From Codonopsis lanceolata (Eukaryota > Streptophyta > Magnoliopsida > Asterales > Campanulaceae): a DNA stretch of 64,000 bases. How positions within the stretch are numbered: position 1 is the stretch's first letter; each line of letters starts with the position of its first letter. Below the pieces are notes generated by a model. It did not search any database. It was given only the letters and a program-made list of their open reading frames with translations, and was not told the DNA's origin. The position numbers were made by a program, and so were the translations under genes. Positions 44,795 through 57,179 of the stretch are shown here, one piece after another. The stretch is from positions 57,051,693-57,115,692 of the forward strand of contig CM028379.1 of assembly GCA_013146195.2 (NCBI GenBank), written 5' to 3'.

Positions 44795-46974
44795 TTGAAA
44801 GATTGGAGCAGGAAATGCTGATGACTTGAAGGGAGAGAGGGACTATGACATTGCAAGGAGCCTTGTTTGACAGGTGCCACAATTTCCCAATTTATGTTAA
44901 GAGGATGTTAGTCCCATATATAAATTATGTCTGAGCCTTGGAAGTAATTCTGTAATTGGAGAGCATTGTTATGGATATTTTCCTTCCAGTTTCTTATAAG
45001 GAACACGACTGGCCCCATTTTTGTAAATTTTATTCCACATCTCAACAAAGTTTCTTTATCTTAAATATAAAGAGTAAATTGAATTGATGTCCCTTAACTA
45101 TTGAACACTCAGATTCACCTTGCATAAGTTCATTCCAATTAACACAATGTGAGCAATTGAGACTAAAATCAATACAACACAGTATAAAAAAGACACTGAT
45201 ACCAGAAATATGTCACAATAGAAGGCATTACCACCAACCTTTGATATCACAGCTTCAAGCTCTGTAAAAACTGTCTTTAGTTAATGCATGTTATACCTAC
45301 ACGAATCTAGGAGCATTTTCTTCCAGGTCCGTTTTAATAGAGTCCTTACCATTTAATTTTCAAAATGGAAAAATCATTAAAATATTAAACATGACAGAAA
45401 ACATAGATTCACAATAACATATATTACGTACCATCATGTGGGGGTAGGAGATGAGCTCGTTAAGGCACTTGACGATGATATGAGCATTCTCTACAATAGC
45501 TTCTTGTCCTGCAGGCATCACAGTTCAGCATCAGAAACTAAAGAAAACTTATGCATTTTATGTGTGTGCGTGCAGGTGCATTCTGTACAACAACTTCTTG
45601 TCCAGCAGGCATCACAGTTCAGCATTAGAAGCTAAAGAAAACTTCTGCATTTTGTGTGTGTGCGTGCGGGTGATTGAGGTGAAGCGTGTTATGACATTAA
45701 CCACATTAGAGCTTATTAGTCAGAAAATGCACTGATTCTTCAATCTTTGCTTGAGTATAATAGGCCTTAAGCACTGATTCTTCAATCTTTGCTTTATCTC
45801 CTTCGTTGATTCAGCTGAGAACCTTCAATTTAAGGGAGAAGAGTCAGGTTATTGCGCTCTCACAGCTTTCCCTAGCTTTCAATCCTTAGATGATTGGCGG
45901 GAAGGGATACATGACCGTTAATCTACTCCTAGGTAATCTGTTCCCAGGTGCCAACCAAGAAAGAAAGAAATTAAGAAGGGAAGGCCTTAATCTAATGAAT
46001 CATTCTTTCCTTATCTCGTTAGGAAGATCTAACGAGTACCTTCGGGATGGGTAGCAGCCAATCCGCATTCTCATATTGAAATATATACAGAAGACATGCA
46101 TTCTTTGTGGCTTAGGTGGCAATTAAAGAACTCAATTTGGTCAGTGTGCTCTTGGTACAGGATTGGCAAGATTAATGACTTTCTTAGTTTTTAGTGAGAG
46201 GTTCTCGCTTATAGAAATAAATATTAACTCTTTGAGGTGACTAGAATAAGATTTTCGGCTTATCTTCACCACCTTAATTACGTAATAAAGGCGGCATACC
46301 CTCCTAGCTAGCTTTCACCAATCCCAGTAAAGTGGATATATAATATCAATTCTGGATGGCATCACAGAGTTATTATAGGAAGCACCAAAGTTCAAACTTA
46401 GGATTGTACAAATTATAGCTACACACAAAAAGAACTGTGCTATTATTACTACTGCCACATTTATTCTGCTGCTAGAGTCATAGAGCCTTAAGATCAATCA
46501 ATCTCTAGATCGGATTTTCTCAACCAATATACATATGTACACCAAAATATAGCAAAAATAAGTTGACTAGTACAATAAAAGTTCAATACAAAATTAATGA
46601 ACAGGCCAAAGGACTTGCAAAACATACAGCCCCATTCAAACAATGTTGTCAGAACTCAGAAGAGCATGCTGCTTCTTATCATGTTCTGAACTTCTCTTGA
46701 AAGTGAGTGCATACTGGCTACTATACAACAAATGTTTACAAAAAAAAGTAACTACGTACTAACAAAAAGTTCATCTTTATATTAAGTTCACACCATTATT
46801 GCAAATTCAGAATAGAAAAATAGAACACAGTTTCAAGAAAATCTGTAACAAACGAGCTCTTAGTCTTTACAAGATGGTTATTAAAAAATCATATATCAAT
46901 ATGAAAGGGAGATTCTTCAACAAGACAGAGCCAAGCCTCATCATCTGTTTAAAAATGGTGATATTGTACTTCAC

Positions 46975-47076
46975 CTGAACGACGCAAAGAGCTCTTGCGG
47001 CAAAGGTAAACACCCTCACAGTCCAAACCAATCACAAACTTTTTATCTGGCAAAGGCTCCAAGAACTCGGATGCTC
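46975..47076 (-). pseudogene. Captured 3'-5' exonuclease exon, copy 2
   Basis: Same exon as 18711-18812, with the FVIGLDCEGV motif and GT donor; no visible difference. Confidence 0.65.
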
Positions 47077-48656
47077 ATCATTATTTAAGGGTCCCCTGCC
47101 TGCAGCATACAGATATAGACCCCTAATAATCAATTGGGAACTTATCCAGTTTTATATAACTTGCTTGGGAAACTAGGGAATGAATCCTATAACAACAGAC
47201 AGAGTATTGTGGATATCATTTGGGATATCTCAAAAACTTGAGTTAAACCTTAAGCGAATTTCTTGAAATCAAAGTTTTTGCATCTATGAAATAGTGGAAA
47301 AAATAAAATGAGGATATCATTTGGGATATCTCAAAAACTTGATTTCAGAAATTTTCGGTCAGCAAACAAATTATACACATATCCTGCTTCATGATACAAA
47401 CTTAATTGAGCTAAAACTTCCTTAATTAAGTTTTCTTATTATTCTTTATTGGTATCTAAGATTATTCATGTCATGTGGAACCTGATTTAATGTTGCTAAA
47501 TACCTTGTTAATTAGTTGATACGCCACCAAATACACTGTCAGTTGTTAGTTGATCGTTCATCCTATTCAACCTTACCTCTATTATCCTATGACAGTAAAA
47601 GCATTGAATCGTATGAGACTCGTGAAGCAAACAGTAGCCTAATCCCTTTTTATTATTTCAATAAGACTCCTATAAACTATGACAATTACAAAACTTGTCA
47701 AAACAGCATCATTCAGAAATTATAGTAGAGCATTTGGTTTTGCTAAAGTACTACTTGATGGTGCTATATGTTGCATGTTGAATTGATTAGCTTGAATACC
47801 GAGATGAAGGTCTAGTAAATGGATTACAACAAGATATTCTTGGAAGAAGAACAGAGAGAAAAAAGGATGAGAAGAAAGTAAAATTATTAGCTTGAATACA
47901 GATACTCGTACGCTGAACTAAGCTTCCTTATGTTTTGGTTTGCACTAAAATCTTGGTCTCCTCTTGTTCTCATTACATTTACTCCTACGGTGTATGATAT
48001 TGTTGTTGTCATAATACCTTTCAAGTGAAAAGCTTGCATATTTGTGATTTTTGGCATTTCTTGTTATCCAATTCTTTTGAATATGTACTATTTTGAATGA
48101 CATGTACATGCCAATTTGTTTAGCCTCTTTCATGACAATTGCATATTAAAGATCTAGGTTTCAGTTTTACCAATCTAGGTTGTAACTCTACTCTTCACAA
48201 ACTACGCTAGATTGAGTTTTGAATATAAGGAGTAAACTGGACATTTGGAGCATTTGGCAGAGTTGTGGGCTAATTATAATTTAGTCCTACTTCATCGGTA
48301 ATTATAGTTTGAATTGTATCATCGTTGATCTTCCTAGGTTTGGAGGAAACGAAGAAAAATCTGAGCAGGGTCCAAGTTATACGCCTTCGTTTTGCTAAGG
48401 GTAATTTTTTTTAATTGTTTTTTTACTGTGAGCGAGTCCATGAAACTATGTAGTATTGTTCAACTCTGCAATAGAAGGACTCATGATGTCGAAGGCTTTC
48501 TCTTAAGGAGTGGATAATGATTTTAATGATTTTTCATACTTTTATCCAATAATATGTAACTGAGTTAAACAAATTACTCGAAATTACCCAATATTGGTTA
48601 TGTTTGCTACATGGAGATTTTCTTATCCCTATTTGATGTCTGAAATTCTTTCGAGG

Positions 48657-48776
48657 TGTTACTGGTAGCTGATGATACGTTTAGAGTAGTAGCGAGTGAT
48701 CAATTAGAAATTTGGGCCGAAAGAACTAGCTGTGAAATTGTTGCTATTGAAACAGATAAGGCCAAACCATCATCAG
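48657..48776 (+). pseudogene. Captured cpFtsY exon, copy 2
   Basis: Same exon as 20448-20568. It reads AERTSCE where copy 1 reads AERTGCE, a change at a family-conserved position, consistent with no constraint. Confidence 0.78.
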
Positions 48777-49428
48777 GTAGACAACTAAACTAGAAGTGTT
48801 AATGATTTGTGTGTGTGAGTAGTTCTGCATGTCTTTTAGGTCTATACTGATTTGTAGTAATAACTAATTAACTTGTCATCTTGAAGTTCTTTTCCGTCTT
48901 ATACATAGCTGATTGTCAAATATTGTTTCAAAAAATGGGCAAATCGACTTTGAAAAGTCAAAATGCAACTTCTTTTGGGACAGAGGGAGTAAGAAGTAAG
49001 CCCAAAGCCAATAAATACTAACAGTTAGACAACAAGAAGCATGAGCCCACATAAATGCAGCTTTATCCTCACCGTGAAACTCAATCAGTTATTAAGAAAT
49101 CAAAACAAGCAACCAACAAGCGAAATTTATTCATGGGAGAAGATTCTTGAGATTGTTCATTTGGTGTTTTCAAACTAGTTTATATCAGATTTATTACAAG
49201 TATGGACAGCTGCAATTTATTATGCTCTAATTTCTTAAATTTCTAATGGGTCAATAGATATAATGGCATTCTATTACTCGTTAAAATGTTTCAAAATGAT
49301 CAGAAGTATCAACTTCATTATTGTAATGTCTGTGACATAGGAGATTGCAGTATCTCCTGCTTAACAGTTTATGCAAGAATCATTGTTCATATAAGAATTA
49401 GAAAGCCAACCACAGTTAAATCTCTAAC

Positions 49429-49866
49429 CTGAAGAGAATAGAGTCCAGATTCTAGCTTTCTATTGTACTTTTCATCTTCATCCATCTACCATAACCATGA
49501 TGAGCATCATATATATGTTACAGTAAAATACAGTAATGGTTGCAAAAGAATATTCAACAATGAAATCTCTAAGTCGTCAAGTTCAAGCTCGTCGAGCCGT
49601 TCAGTCTTTGTATTTACTCTATTTGAATATCTGTAATAGAAAAGAAGAAAACATTAGGATACAAGCCTCAAGGGAGTACAAGGTACTCTTTCATTTCAAT
49701 AATGAAAGGGACAGTGCTACTTTATCGAACATACTCCCAAGCAACGAGCAAGGAAACAGAAGCAATCACCTCATATAGAGCTCCATTAGCTTGTCTATCT
49801 TTTCATACTCATTTTCCACAAACTTACTCAACAATCTTTCCCTTCTTGAACCCCTTAAGATTCCAC
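49429..49866 (-). pseudogene. Captured beta-catenin-like protein 1 exons, copy 2
   Basis: Same two exons as in copy 1. The larger one differs in a few residues near FVENEY and DKLMELY. No other CTNNBL1 exons seen. Confidence 0.7.
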
Positions 49867-51609
49867 CTGTTGCACAAAATCATGTGAGATTAGCCCATGT
49901 CAGACCTAAAAGCAAGTGATATATATTCCCTATGTCAGACCTTAATAGGGGATAAGGATGCATATAGCTGACCCATTTAGTTGGGTCATTACTTTATTAT
50001 GATCGAGTGATATTATTCAAAAGAAATAAATGCCACTAAAATGTAAAACAGTAACCGCTAGCCCTGATTCGTCATGATGCAACAAAGAATAGATTAAATG
50101 TAAAACTGGATGACAGATTTTGGCAGTCAAACAAGCCAATATTCCTGGAAGATATTGAGTTTTTCCAGGTGAAATCCTGGTAGCAAAGACACATATTCGA
50201 GTCCCCAATAAAAGTTAGGGTAAACTTGTGGTTTAGTCATGGTGCAGCCGTGTAGATGACCCCATTGTGGTTCAATTAATGAACTCACATTATTATGACA
50301 CACTTAACTCTACCGATAGTCCTTGCCTTGGAAAGTACAATTAAGCGACAAGATGCACCGATTTGTTACCATTTAGGGCTTCACTTGGCATAGTTACATT
50401 ATAGCCACCAGATTTATATCTTTTTACAATATTTATACTCCAACAGTTGAAAATTTAGATGAAAAGGATCATGGCTTATACCATTTGATATAAGTATGCA
50501 TATCAGTCGAAAAGGGCGACATGTATCAATCTAATTTTCCTTTCTGGTATACATAAAAAAGGAAAACTACCATAAATTCTACCTGTCAAAACTTTCATTT
50601 ATCATCTACTTTTCCAGTTTTAGTACTGTAGTTAAAATCCAAAACGCTTAAATACTAGCAGACACTAAAATCCAAAATGCTCAAGCATAACAAGGATCTG
50701 AAAAATTTCCTCCTTCGATCTATACTATATTTCCACTAGATTCAACTATAACTATCTATTTCTAAATCCCAATGTACTTCATATCTTTCGTTGTTTCTTG
50801 TTGTTGGTTTCGTTAAGAAGATAAACTAAAACTATCTTAAAACAAAACAAAAGGCATTGAAAACAAATCCCAATACTGATTTTCACTACAAAACATGAAT
50901 ACTTTCTTTACATTTCTAAACTATTGATGGTACTGAACTTCCTTCTAGCTAAGATTACAAATTAACAGAACTTGTATCTATGGGCACACCGAATCCATAT
51001 AATGGAGTGAAGCAAAACAAATCCATAATTATGAATAAGATTTTGAAAAGGAAAATGAAAACGTAATCTCTCCTCCAACCTGTTATGTGAAGCAAAGAGT
51101 GAGCAAACGAGAAAGAGAACCTTATATTGTAGATAGATGTCGTCAATGGAAAATAAGACATGAAAGCCAAATTGTTGAGCCAAACTGATTCGCGGATGAC
51201 TTTTCCAATGAGGGATCACCATCGAAGGTGTAAGAGAGTTCTATTGAAAGTTAAATTGATTCGTTGTTGGAAACAGCAAGCTAGAAGATAGTAGCAGATA
51301 CAGAGACCCTGGAGATGGCAAGCATCCAAATGGCAGCAGTTGGCCGGTAAATGTAACGGGGGCATTACACTTGATGTTGATGACGGGAGCGCAGGAGACT
51401 GAGCGAAGGGGATTTGGGGATTTCGAAATTTTGGGTGAAGAGAGAGAGAGAGAGGAAGAGTGTGTGCGTGTGCGTGTGATTTGGGGATTTTGGCTGACGA
51501 CCAATTTGGGGATTTCATTTGGCGGTAAACTGATTTTTTTAGGGAATTTGGGGTTTTGTACGGTGGAGGGAGTTTTGATTTTTGACAAATTCTAAAAAAT
51601 ATCAAATCC

Positions 51610-52004
51610 TAATTGACAAATACTACAACGTTTGCTAAACAAAACGTTGTATAAAATGAGAACACAACGTTTGCTAATAAAATGTTGTTGTTCAAACCAA
51701 CTCAATGACAACATTACCTTGAGAAACGTTGTGAAATATCTAAAGATAATCGTTTTAAAAATCCTACTTTGGAGTCTATTACAACGTTTGTCGAAAAACG
51801 TTGTGTTAAAATCACGCAAACACAACATTTGCTAAAAAAACGTTGTGTAAAACTAGGCACGTACAACGATTGTTAAAAAACGTTGTGTAAAACTATCAAA
51901 TTACAACGTTTCTTTAAAAACGTTGTGTAAAACAACCCTATTACAACGTTTTTTTTTTAAACGTTGTGCATTAAACGTTGTGAATAACAAATTTTGTTGT
52001 AGTG
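51610..52004. repeat. Right subterminal repeat array of CACTA copy 2
   Basis: ACAACGTTT/AAACGTTGT array ending TTTTGTTGTAGTG, as in copy 1. Confidence 0.85.
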
Positions 52005-52606
52005 TGTCCATCGGTCTGTGGATGATGAGACGAACTAAATTGAAGTTTAGTTCCAAGCTTCCTCCAAAGTGTACGCCAAAAATGACTCATAAATTTTGAA
52101 TCCCGATTAGATGTAATTGTTATTGGAATACCATAAAGCTGCACAATTTCCTTGAAGTAAAGATCAACGACATGTGTAGCATCCAAAGTCTTTGTGCAAG
52201 GGACAAAATGTGCCATTTTTTAGAAGCGATCAACCACCACCATGACTGAATCTTTCTTTCTTTGAGTGCGAGGCAACCCAACAACAAAATCCATGCTAAC
52301 ATCCTCCCATTGACTCATTGGTACAGGTAAAGGAGTGTACAAATTAATATTTTTTCCATGACTTTTGGCAATGTGACAGATCCTACACCGCTCGATACAC
52401 TTTTTGACATCTCGATCCATCCTTAGCCAATAATAATTTTCCTGAACAAGTGCAAGAGTCTTATCTCTACCAAAATGTCCAACAAGTCCTCCATGGTGAG
52501 CTTCATTGATAAAAGCTTGTCGCAGAGAATATTCAGGAATACACAAAAGTTTATCTATAAAGAGAAACCCATTGTGAATCAAAAAAAGTTTAAATGGAGT
52601 CTTCAA
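52005..52606 (-). pseudogene. Gypsy integrase, N-terminal part (minus strand)
   Basis: Reading leftward from 52606: the integrase zinc site (HHGGLVGHFGRDKT then CIERCRICHIAK), then the catalytic core start (WEDVSMDFVVGLP). After a shift near 52220 come [18 protein letters not shown] and [13 protein letters not shown]. The frame is cut by the CACTA end in the conserved HHPQTDG region and continues at 13803. Upstream protease, RT and RNase H are missing; sequence right of 52606 is unrelated. Confidence 0.88.
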
Positions 52607-52691
52607 GCATTAATTACTTAAATAGCATCATATTTGGTGGCATTAGTCAAATATGGCCATTTGACCCGGTTGATGAACGTATATATTTTTT

Positions 52692-52940
52692 GACCAAGTG
52701 GTTTACACTGGTTTATCAATAAACCAGTGTAAACCACTTGGTCGACCACTGGTCGATCGACCTAATAAACTAGTTGTCGGCCAAGTGGTTTACACTAGTT
52801 TATCAATAAACCAGTGTAAACCACTTGGTCGACAACTGATTTATCCGTCGACCACTTGATAAACCAGCGATTTCGGACGTTGATGGGTGCATTTTTACTG
52901 GTTTACCGATAAACCAGTCGTGGTTTATCAATGATTTATC
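52692..52940. repeat. Cluster of long inverted repeats built on a CAGTGTAAACCACTTGGTCGA word
   Basis: A perfect 24-bp stem with 4-nt loop lies at 52692-52743 (arms 52692-52715 and 52720-52743). A second hairpin, with about 30-bp arms and two mismatches, is at 52774-52837 and has the same tcaa loop. Shorter tttatcaataaaccag-type pairs follow up to 52940, and partial gtcgaccac words lie between. No coding potential. Confidence 0.85.
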
Positions 52941-53098
52941 AATAAACCAGGCCATAAAAGAGTATTTTTTTTAAGTGAGGCTACAAATGACCAAGTCAAC
53001 TTTGACTTGGCCATTTTTGTAAATGCCCCTCATATTTGACCGCTTAGATCGGTAGTATTCGAGAATTTGATTTAGTGCAGAAATAGATCGAAGTATTA

Positions 53099-53276
53099 CG
53101 CCCTCCATTACGGGTAAAGAATCCTCGTTTGAAAGTCAAACTTTTTAAGAAAATTATATTTTTAATAGCTCTTTAGTAATAAAATGATACTTTTATGTCT
53201 TAATTTTTTAAAGTGGATTCTTTAAGTGAAAAATCAAAAAATAGAATAATTGACTCTTTGCCCGAAACGAAGGAAG
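53099..53276. mobile_element. Degenerate Stowaway MITE
   Basis: Ends CGCCCTCCATTACGGGTAAAGA and, inverted, CTTCCTTCGTTTCGGGCAAAGA resemble the Stowaway CTCCCTCCGTTTC terminus; TA flanks at 53097-53098 and 53277-53278. Confidence 0.7.
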
Positions 53277-53569
53277 TATATATTTAGTTCAAGAATTGGA
53301 TTAATTAACCAACAATCATTGATCGCGATCGGTCTATCTTCATGGAATTTACAATTGTTTTATGTAACCCTCAAAAGACAGCTTGAGAGGAGACCTTTGG
53401 TTAAATTCTTGAGTCTGTGCTATTTGGTTCCAATCTTGCCTGTGATTTTTTTAATGTTCTGTCACAATCAAGTGCAAATCCAATCCTTGAAGTCGTACTT
53501 TAGCTACTAATAAAGCTCTGAAACTCAAGATGAGGGTTCAAGTTTTCAAGGATTGGACCGTTGATCTAA

Positions 53570-54134
53570 GGCTTTGTTTGGTGGCGCGTTTTGCCCCAAA
53601 ATGCTCACCAAACGCAACATTTTCCCAAAAAAGCTGTTGCAATACGAGGTGAAGAAACGCTCGGTTTACTAAACGTAGCAGCGTTAAGAAACGCTAAAAA
53701 TCCTAGTTTTTTTTAAAATGTTGGCTTGAAAACGTAAGTAGAGATTTGAAGGACGAAAATAGACATTTCTCGTACTCGCTACTTCTCCCTTACCTTTTTT
53801 TTCTTTCTTTCCCTCTTTAATTTCTAACCAGTAAAAACCCAGATCTGAATTTCAAACCTTGGAAGTTGGAAGTACAATTTAACAAGCATCTTTGCATAAA
53901 TTATTCATCAATCCGATATTGAGATGCATGGAGGGAGGACACGGTGAAGTTGTCAAACTGGAATAGAGAGAGTGCTATAGATGAAATTTATGTTTGACGA
54001 TATTCTGTTAAGAGAGACTAGAGAGAGAGAGAGAAAAAAAAGGGGAGGGAAGGGGGCCACTTCTTTGGTGAAAGTCTGAAGGAATAAGATTATGTGAGAT
54101 AAGCGTTTTACTTTATCCATATTCCCTATCTATG

Positions 54135-54200
<66 letters not shown>

Positions 54201-54372
54201 TTATAATGTTTTTATATCAAAATTACTTTTACTTGATAAGTAATTTTATAAAAGGATAAAATTGTTATTTGATAAATAATTAAATTATAAAAATCACGTT
54301 TTGAAATAGTTTTCCAAACATGTTTATAAGAAAAAAAAACTGTGTTTTCAAAACGCTGCACCAAACGGGCCC
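53570..54372. mobile_element. PIF/Harbinger-type non-autonomous element
   Basis: Left end GGCTTTGTTTGGTG and right end, inverted, GGGCCCGTTTGGTG are flanked by TAA (53567-53569 and 54373-54375), the 3-bp duplication of PIF/Harbinger elements. An (AT)31 microsatellite lies within at 54137-54198. No transposase. A truncated relative of its right end is at about 57590-57697. Confidence 0.7.
54137..54198. repeat. (AT)31 microsatellite
   Basis: Uninterrupted AT dinucleotides. Confidence 0.97.
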
Positions 54373-54550
54373 TAAATATCAATTGTGGAGACTTGAAAGG
54401 TGTCAGTGTCAATATCTGATTTTTGTATCCGCAATAGATAGATTTGTTAGGGTGTTAAAACAATGTCATTTATGCCTCTTAATTATGATATGGCGCTAGT
54501 TGAGTTGGTCAGATTTATACAGTCTGTTTTTTTCTTTTTGAAATGAAATA

Positions 54551-54808
54551 CTCCCTCCATCCCTAAATTATCGTCCTTCTTTTCTTTTTCGTCCGTTTCA
54601 AAATAATTGTCCACTTTGAAACTTACCTTTTTAGAACATCACTTTTACCACTTTATCCTTACTTTTTCACCTTACTTTAATTATGGGCCACATACACATG
54701 GACTTTAAAGGAAACTACACATTAAACCAATATAAATAATCAAATCAATTGTTTTTTCTTAATCTGTGGACCGGATCAACCAGGACAATAATTTAGGGAC
54801 GGAGGGAG
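54551..54808. mobile_element. Stowaway MITE (258 bp)
   Basis: Inverted ends CTCCCTCCATCCCTAAATTA and CTCCCTCCGTCCCTAAATTA with TA duplications (54549-54550 and 54809-54810), diagnostic of Stowaway (Tc1/mariner). Confidence 0.93.
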
Positions 54809-54849
54809 TATTTGATTTTTGACATCTAAATGAAGGAGATTATATCCTA

Positions 54850-55370
54850 CTCACGAAGCATATGTGTCGATGGAGAAAAATGAACATTTGTTGCCCATGA
54901 GACATTTCATAGAACTATAATAGTGCATGACTACATGAAAAGCAAGAACACTTTGCGTCGAGTTCATCATTCCAGTAGCCACAAGTAAAAGAGAGGACAT
55001 TAACTTCAAGAACAAATAGAGAGCCATGGATCCAGGGGTGGCAATGCCTGGCACGGCACGTTAGCACGAATTAATAAGACACGATTATAAAACACGATTA
55101 CAGAGATAAATGACACGATAAGCCCAGCACGACACGATACAACACGAAACACGACACGAAAGACACGAAATTGTTAATATATTTAAATTAATATTTATTA
55201 TTTTATTTATGATCAAATAAGATAGATAATATTAAAACACGATAATGAGGCACGAACACAACACGATAACACGAATTGCCACCCCTACATGGATCCATTA
55301 GTCCAAAGCCACTCATATAGTTAAATGAAAAAGATCTAATTACGAAGCATGTCTATTAGCTTTGGTGTCT
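54850..55370 (-). repeat. Block A, related to the region 3' of the LysM gene
   Basis: Apart from the MITE at 55033-55287, this block resembles 56915-57130 and the window end (gaacatttgttgccc, tcatcattccagtagccac, attaacttcaagaacaa, gccactcatatag, gcatgtctattagct). It suggests that a paralogous copy of the LysM locus once stood here; no LysM exon is recognisable next to it. Confidence 0.6.
55033..55287. mobile_element. hAT-type MITE (255 bp), second family copy
   Basis: Ends CAGGGGTGGCAAT and, inverted, TAGGGGTGGCAAT with a perfect 8-bp duplication CATGGATC (55025-55032 and 55288-55295). Its sequence is the reverse complement of the copy at 282-538 with few changes. Confidence 0.93.
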
Positions 55371-56590
55371 TTTACTTTGCTTTGCTTACTTCCTGTAATT
55401 TATTGATTCCGCTGCAATCTCCTTTGACAATTCAGTGACTAAATTAGCTTTTGTTATTTCTGAATCATAGCATGCAAATAGAATTTCACATTGAATGGTT
55501 CATTTATACATGAAATTCATGGTGTATGCTTATGCGTTGTGTTGTACAAGAGAGAAAGAGAGAAAAGGATGGTAGAGTTTGTCATTCAGCATCAGCATCA
55601 GCATCAGCATCAGTGACTGTAACAACTTTAAGTTTTGTTAGGTTCTTATATGTGTCAGCCTTGATTGTCTGAGTGTAATCCTTGACACCCTAATTGTTAT
55701 TCTCTTATATTGAGATTTATTTTTGATATGATTCGACATCTATTTTTATTGATTTTTCTATATAAATATTTGAATAAAAGATTCATATACTCTTGAATTT
55801 TATCTCTTCTAAAATTTACAAAAAATGTCATTGCTGGAGAAGAAGTAGAGAAAGCATTGTCGGAAAACAAGAAAATGAAGTTTCTCTTTGAATAATAAAG
55901 TTAGAGAAAGCGTTGCTGAAAACTGATCAAAATGATCTGCACGTAATAACATGTGCAACTTAACATCAGATTGGTAACATTCGTCGTGACAATGGGGCAA
56001 AGTAGAAAAAAGTTGTATAATGATGAGAAATAAAAATGAAACAAAACTTAGGTTGACTGGCAAAGTGAGATTTTATAGATACTTTGGGTGAATTTTGTTT
56101 TGTTTTTTAGTTAAAGAATATACTTTTGGGTTGAGAGTTTGATTTTTCTAACACAATATATTATATTTTTTAAAAGAATCATAAATTTCATAACAGGCAT
56201 AAGAAAAATCTCCAACAACAATGTACTTATTTAAGATTACTTCGTTTGAATTTATAGGTATGTAGGGAGGGAGGGAGGGATATTTTATTTTGTTTGCGAA
56301 TGCTTCATATTGGCACAAGTTAAATTTATTGAGCATCGATTTCGAGTCATTTTAATTGTTTGGTTAGGAACTGAAAGCCCCTTTAAGAAATCGATTCATA
56401 TAACTTTGATTTAGTGGTCTGATATTGATCCTATAAATTCAACACTAAAAATTCAAAAACAACTACAATGAGTTTGGTACGTGATTACAAATCCATCTGG
56501 TACACTTCTTATTATGGCTTTGTCCATATATTAGTTTTGTAGCTTAATTTCCATAAACTGAAAGCCATATTGTGACCAAGAAAGTGTTTT
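55371..56590. other. Intergenic, no gene seen
   Basis: Contains a short AGCATC hexanucleotide run at about 55587-55612 and GGGA repeats near 56265-56280. Short ORFs are not gene-like. Confidence 0.6.
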
Positions 56591-56599
56591 GATATTTGA

Positions 56600-57130
56600 G
56601 ACTAAGCCTGATGGAAATTGAGGCATATTCAAGATTCAACATTCATCATCTTAATTACGTGTTAGCGATATCAATGGAAGTATCTATGTTTGGCACCGTG
56701 TATGATGGGAAATGCTTCTCTTAGTTGTCAGCTAATGCAAAATAACTCTGTCCAGAGGGAAATCAAGACGTCTCCGATCTAAGTTTTGTTGTTTTATCGT
56801 TGGGTCCAAAACGTATACAATTTCCATTTCTCATGGCATCTATATTTGTATTTCTTACCAATGAAGCATATATACGTCACAGTTGAAATCAATATGGGGT
56901 AACATAAAAGACCATTTGTTGCACACCTGGTGTTAAGATAATTTAGGATAACTGCAGGAAGAACAAGTACAATTTGCATTGGCTTCATCATCCGAATGGT
57001 TACTAATTAAGGGAAGAACATTAAATTCAAGAACAACAAGAATAAAAGGCTTTGTAATCAATAGTCCAATATAGCCACTCATAAGCTTAGTATAAATCAT
57101 AGAGCCTAAAAGAAAGCACATCTATTAGCT
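56600..57130 (-). repeat. Block B, 3' flank of the LysM gene, duplicated at the window end
   Basis: 56600-57030 aligns with 63533-64000 (shared cctgatggaaattga, aactctgtccagaggga, cgttgggtccaa, accaatgaagcatat, ggcttcatcatccgaatgg). Part also matches block A. On the minus strand it holds a short frame ending DDEANANCTCSSCSYPKLS. Confidence 0.8.
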
Positions 57131-57179
57131 CCTTATTCATGAAATCAGATGCTGCATGCGAGGAATTGAATTTGGAACA

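Larger units (their letters stand above)
42123..52004 (+). mobile_element. CACTA element copy 2 carrying host gene pieces, no transposase
   Basis: Same termini, subterminal arrays, gene cargo and orientation as copy 1, at 9882 bp. Flanks are atg (42120-42122) on the left and tgt (52005-52007) on the right. It is nearly identical to copy 1 over its length. Differences include a shorter 5' array, loss of about 54 bp near 47730, a 7-bp insertion in the DCN1-like frame, and small indels near 48820 and 49010. Also contains the unassigned exons (about 45240-45510) and leader-like segment (about 50955-51560) described for copy 1. Confidence 0.93.

Noticed and set aside
13804..52004. A simple segmental duplication of about 10 kb
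   Set aside because: Both copies have exact CACTA termini and sit inside different retroelements, so they are transposed copies.
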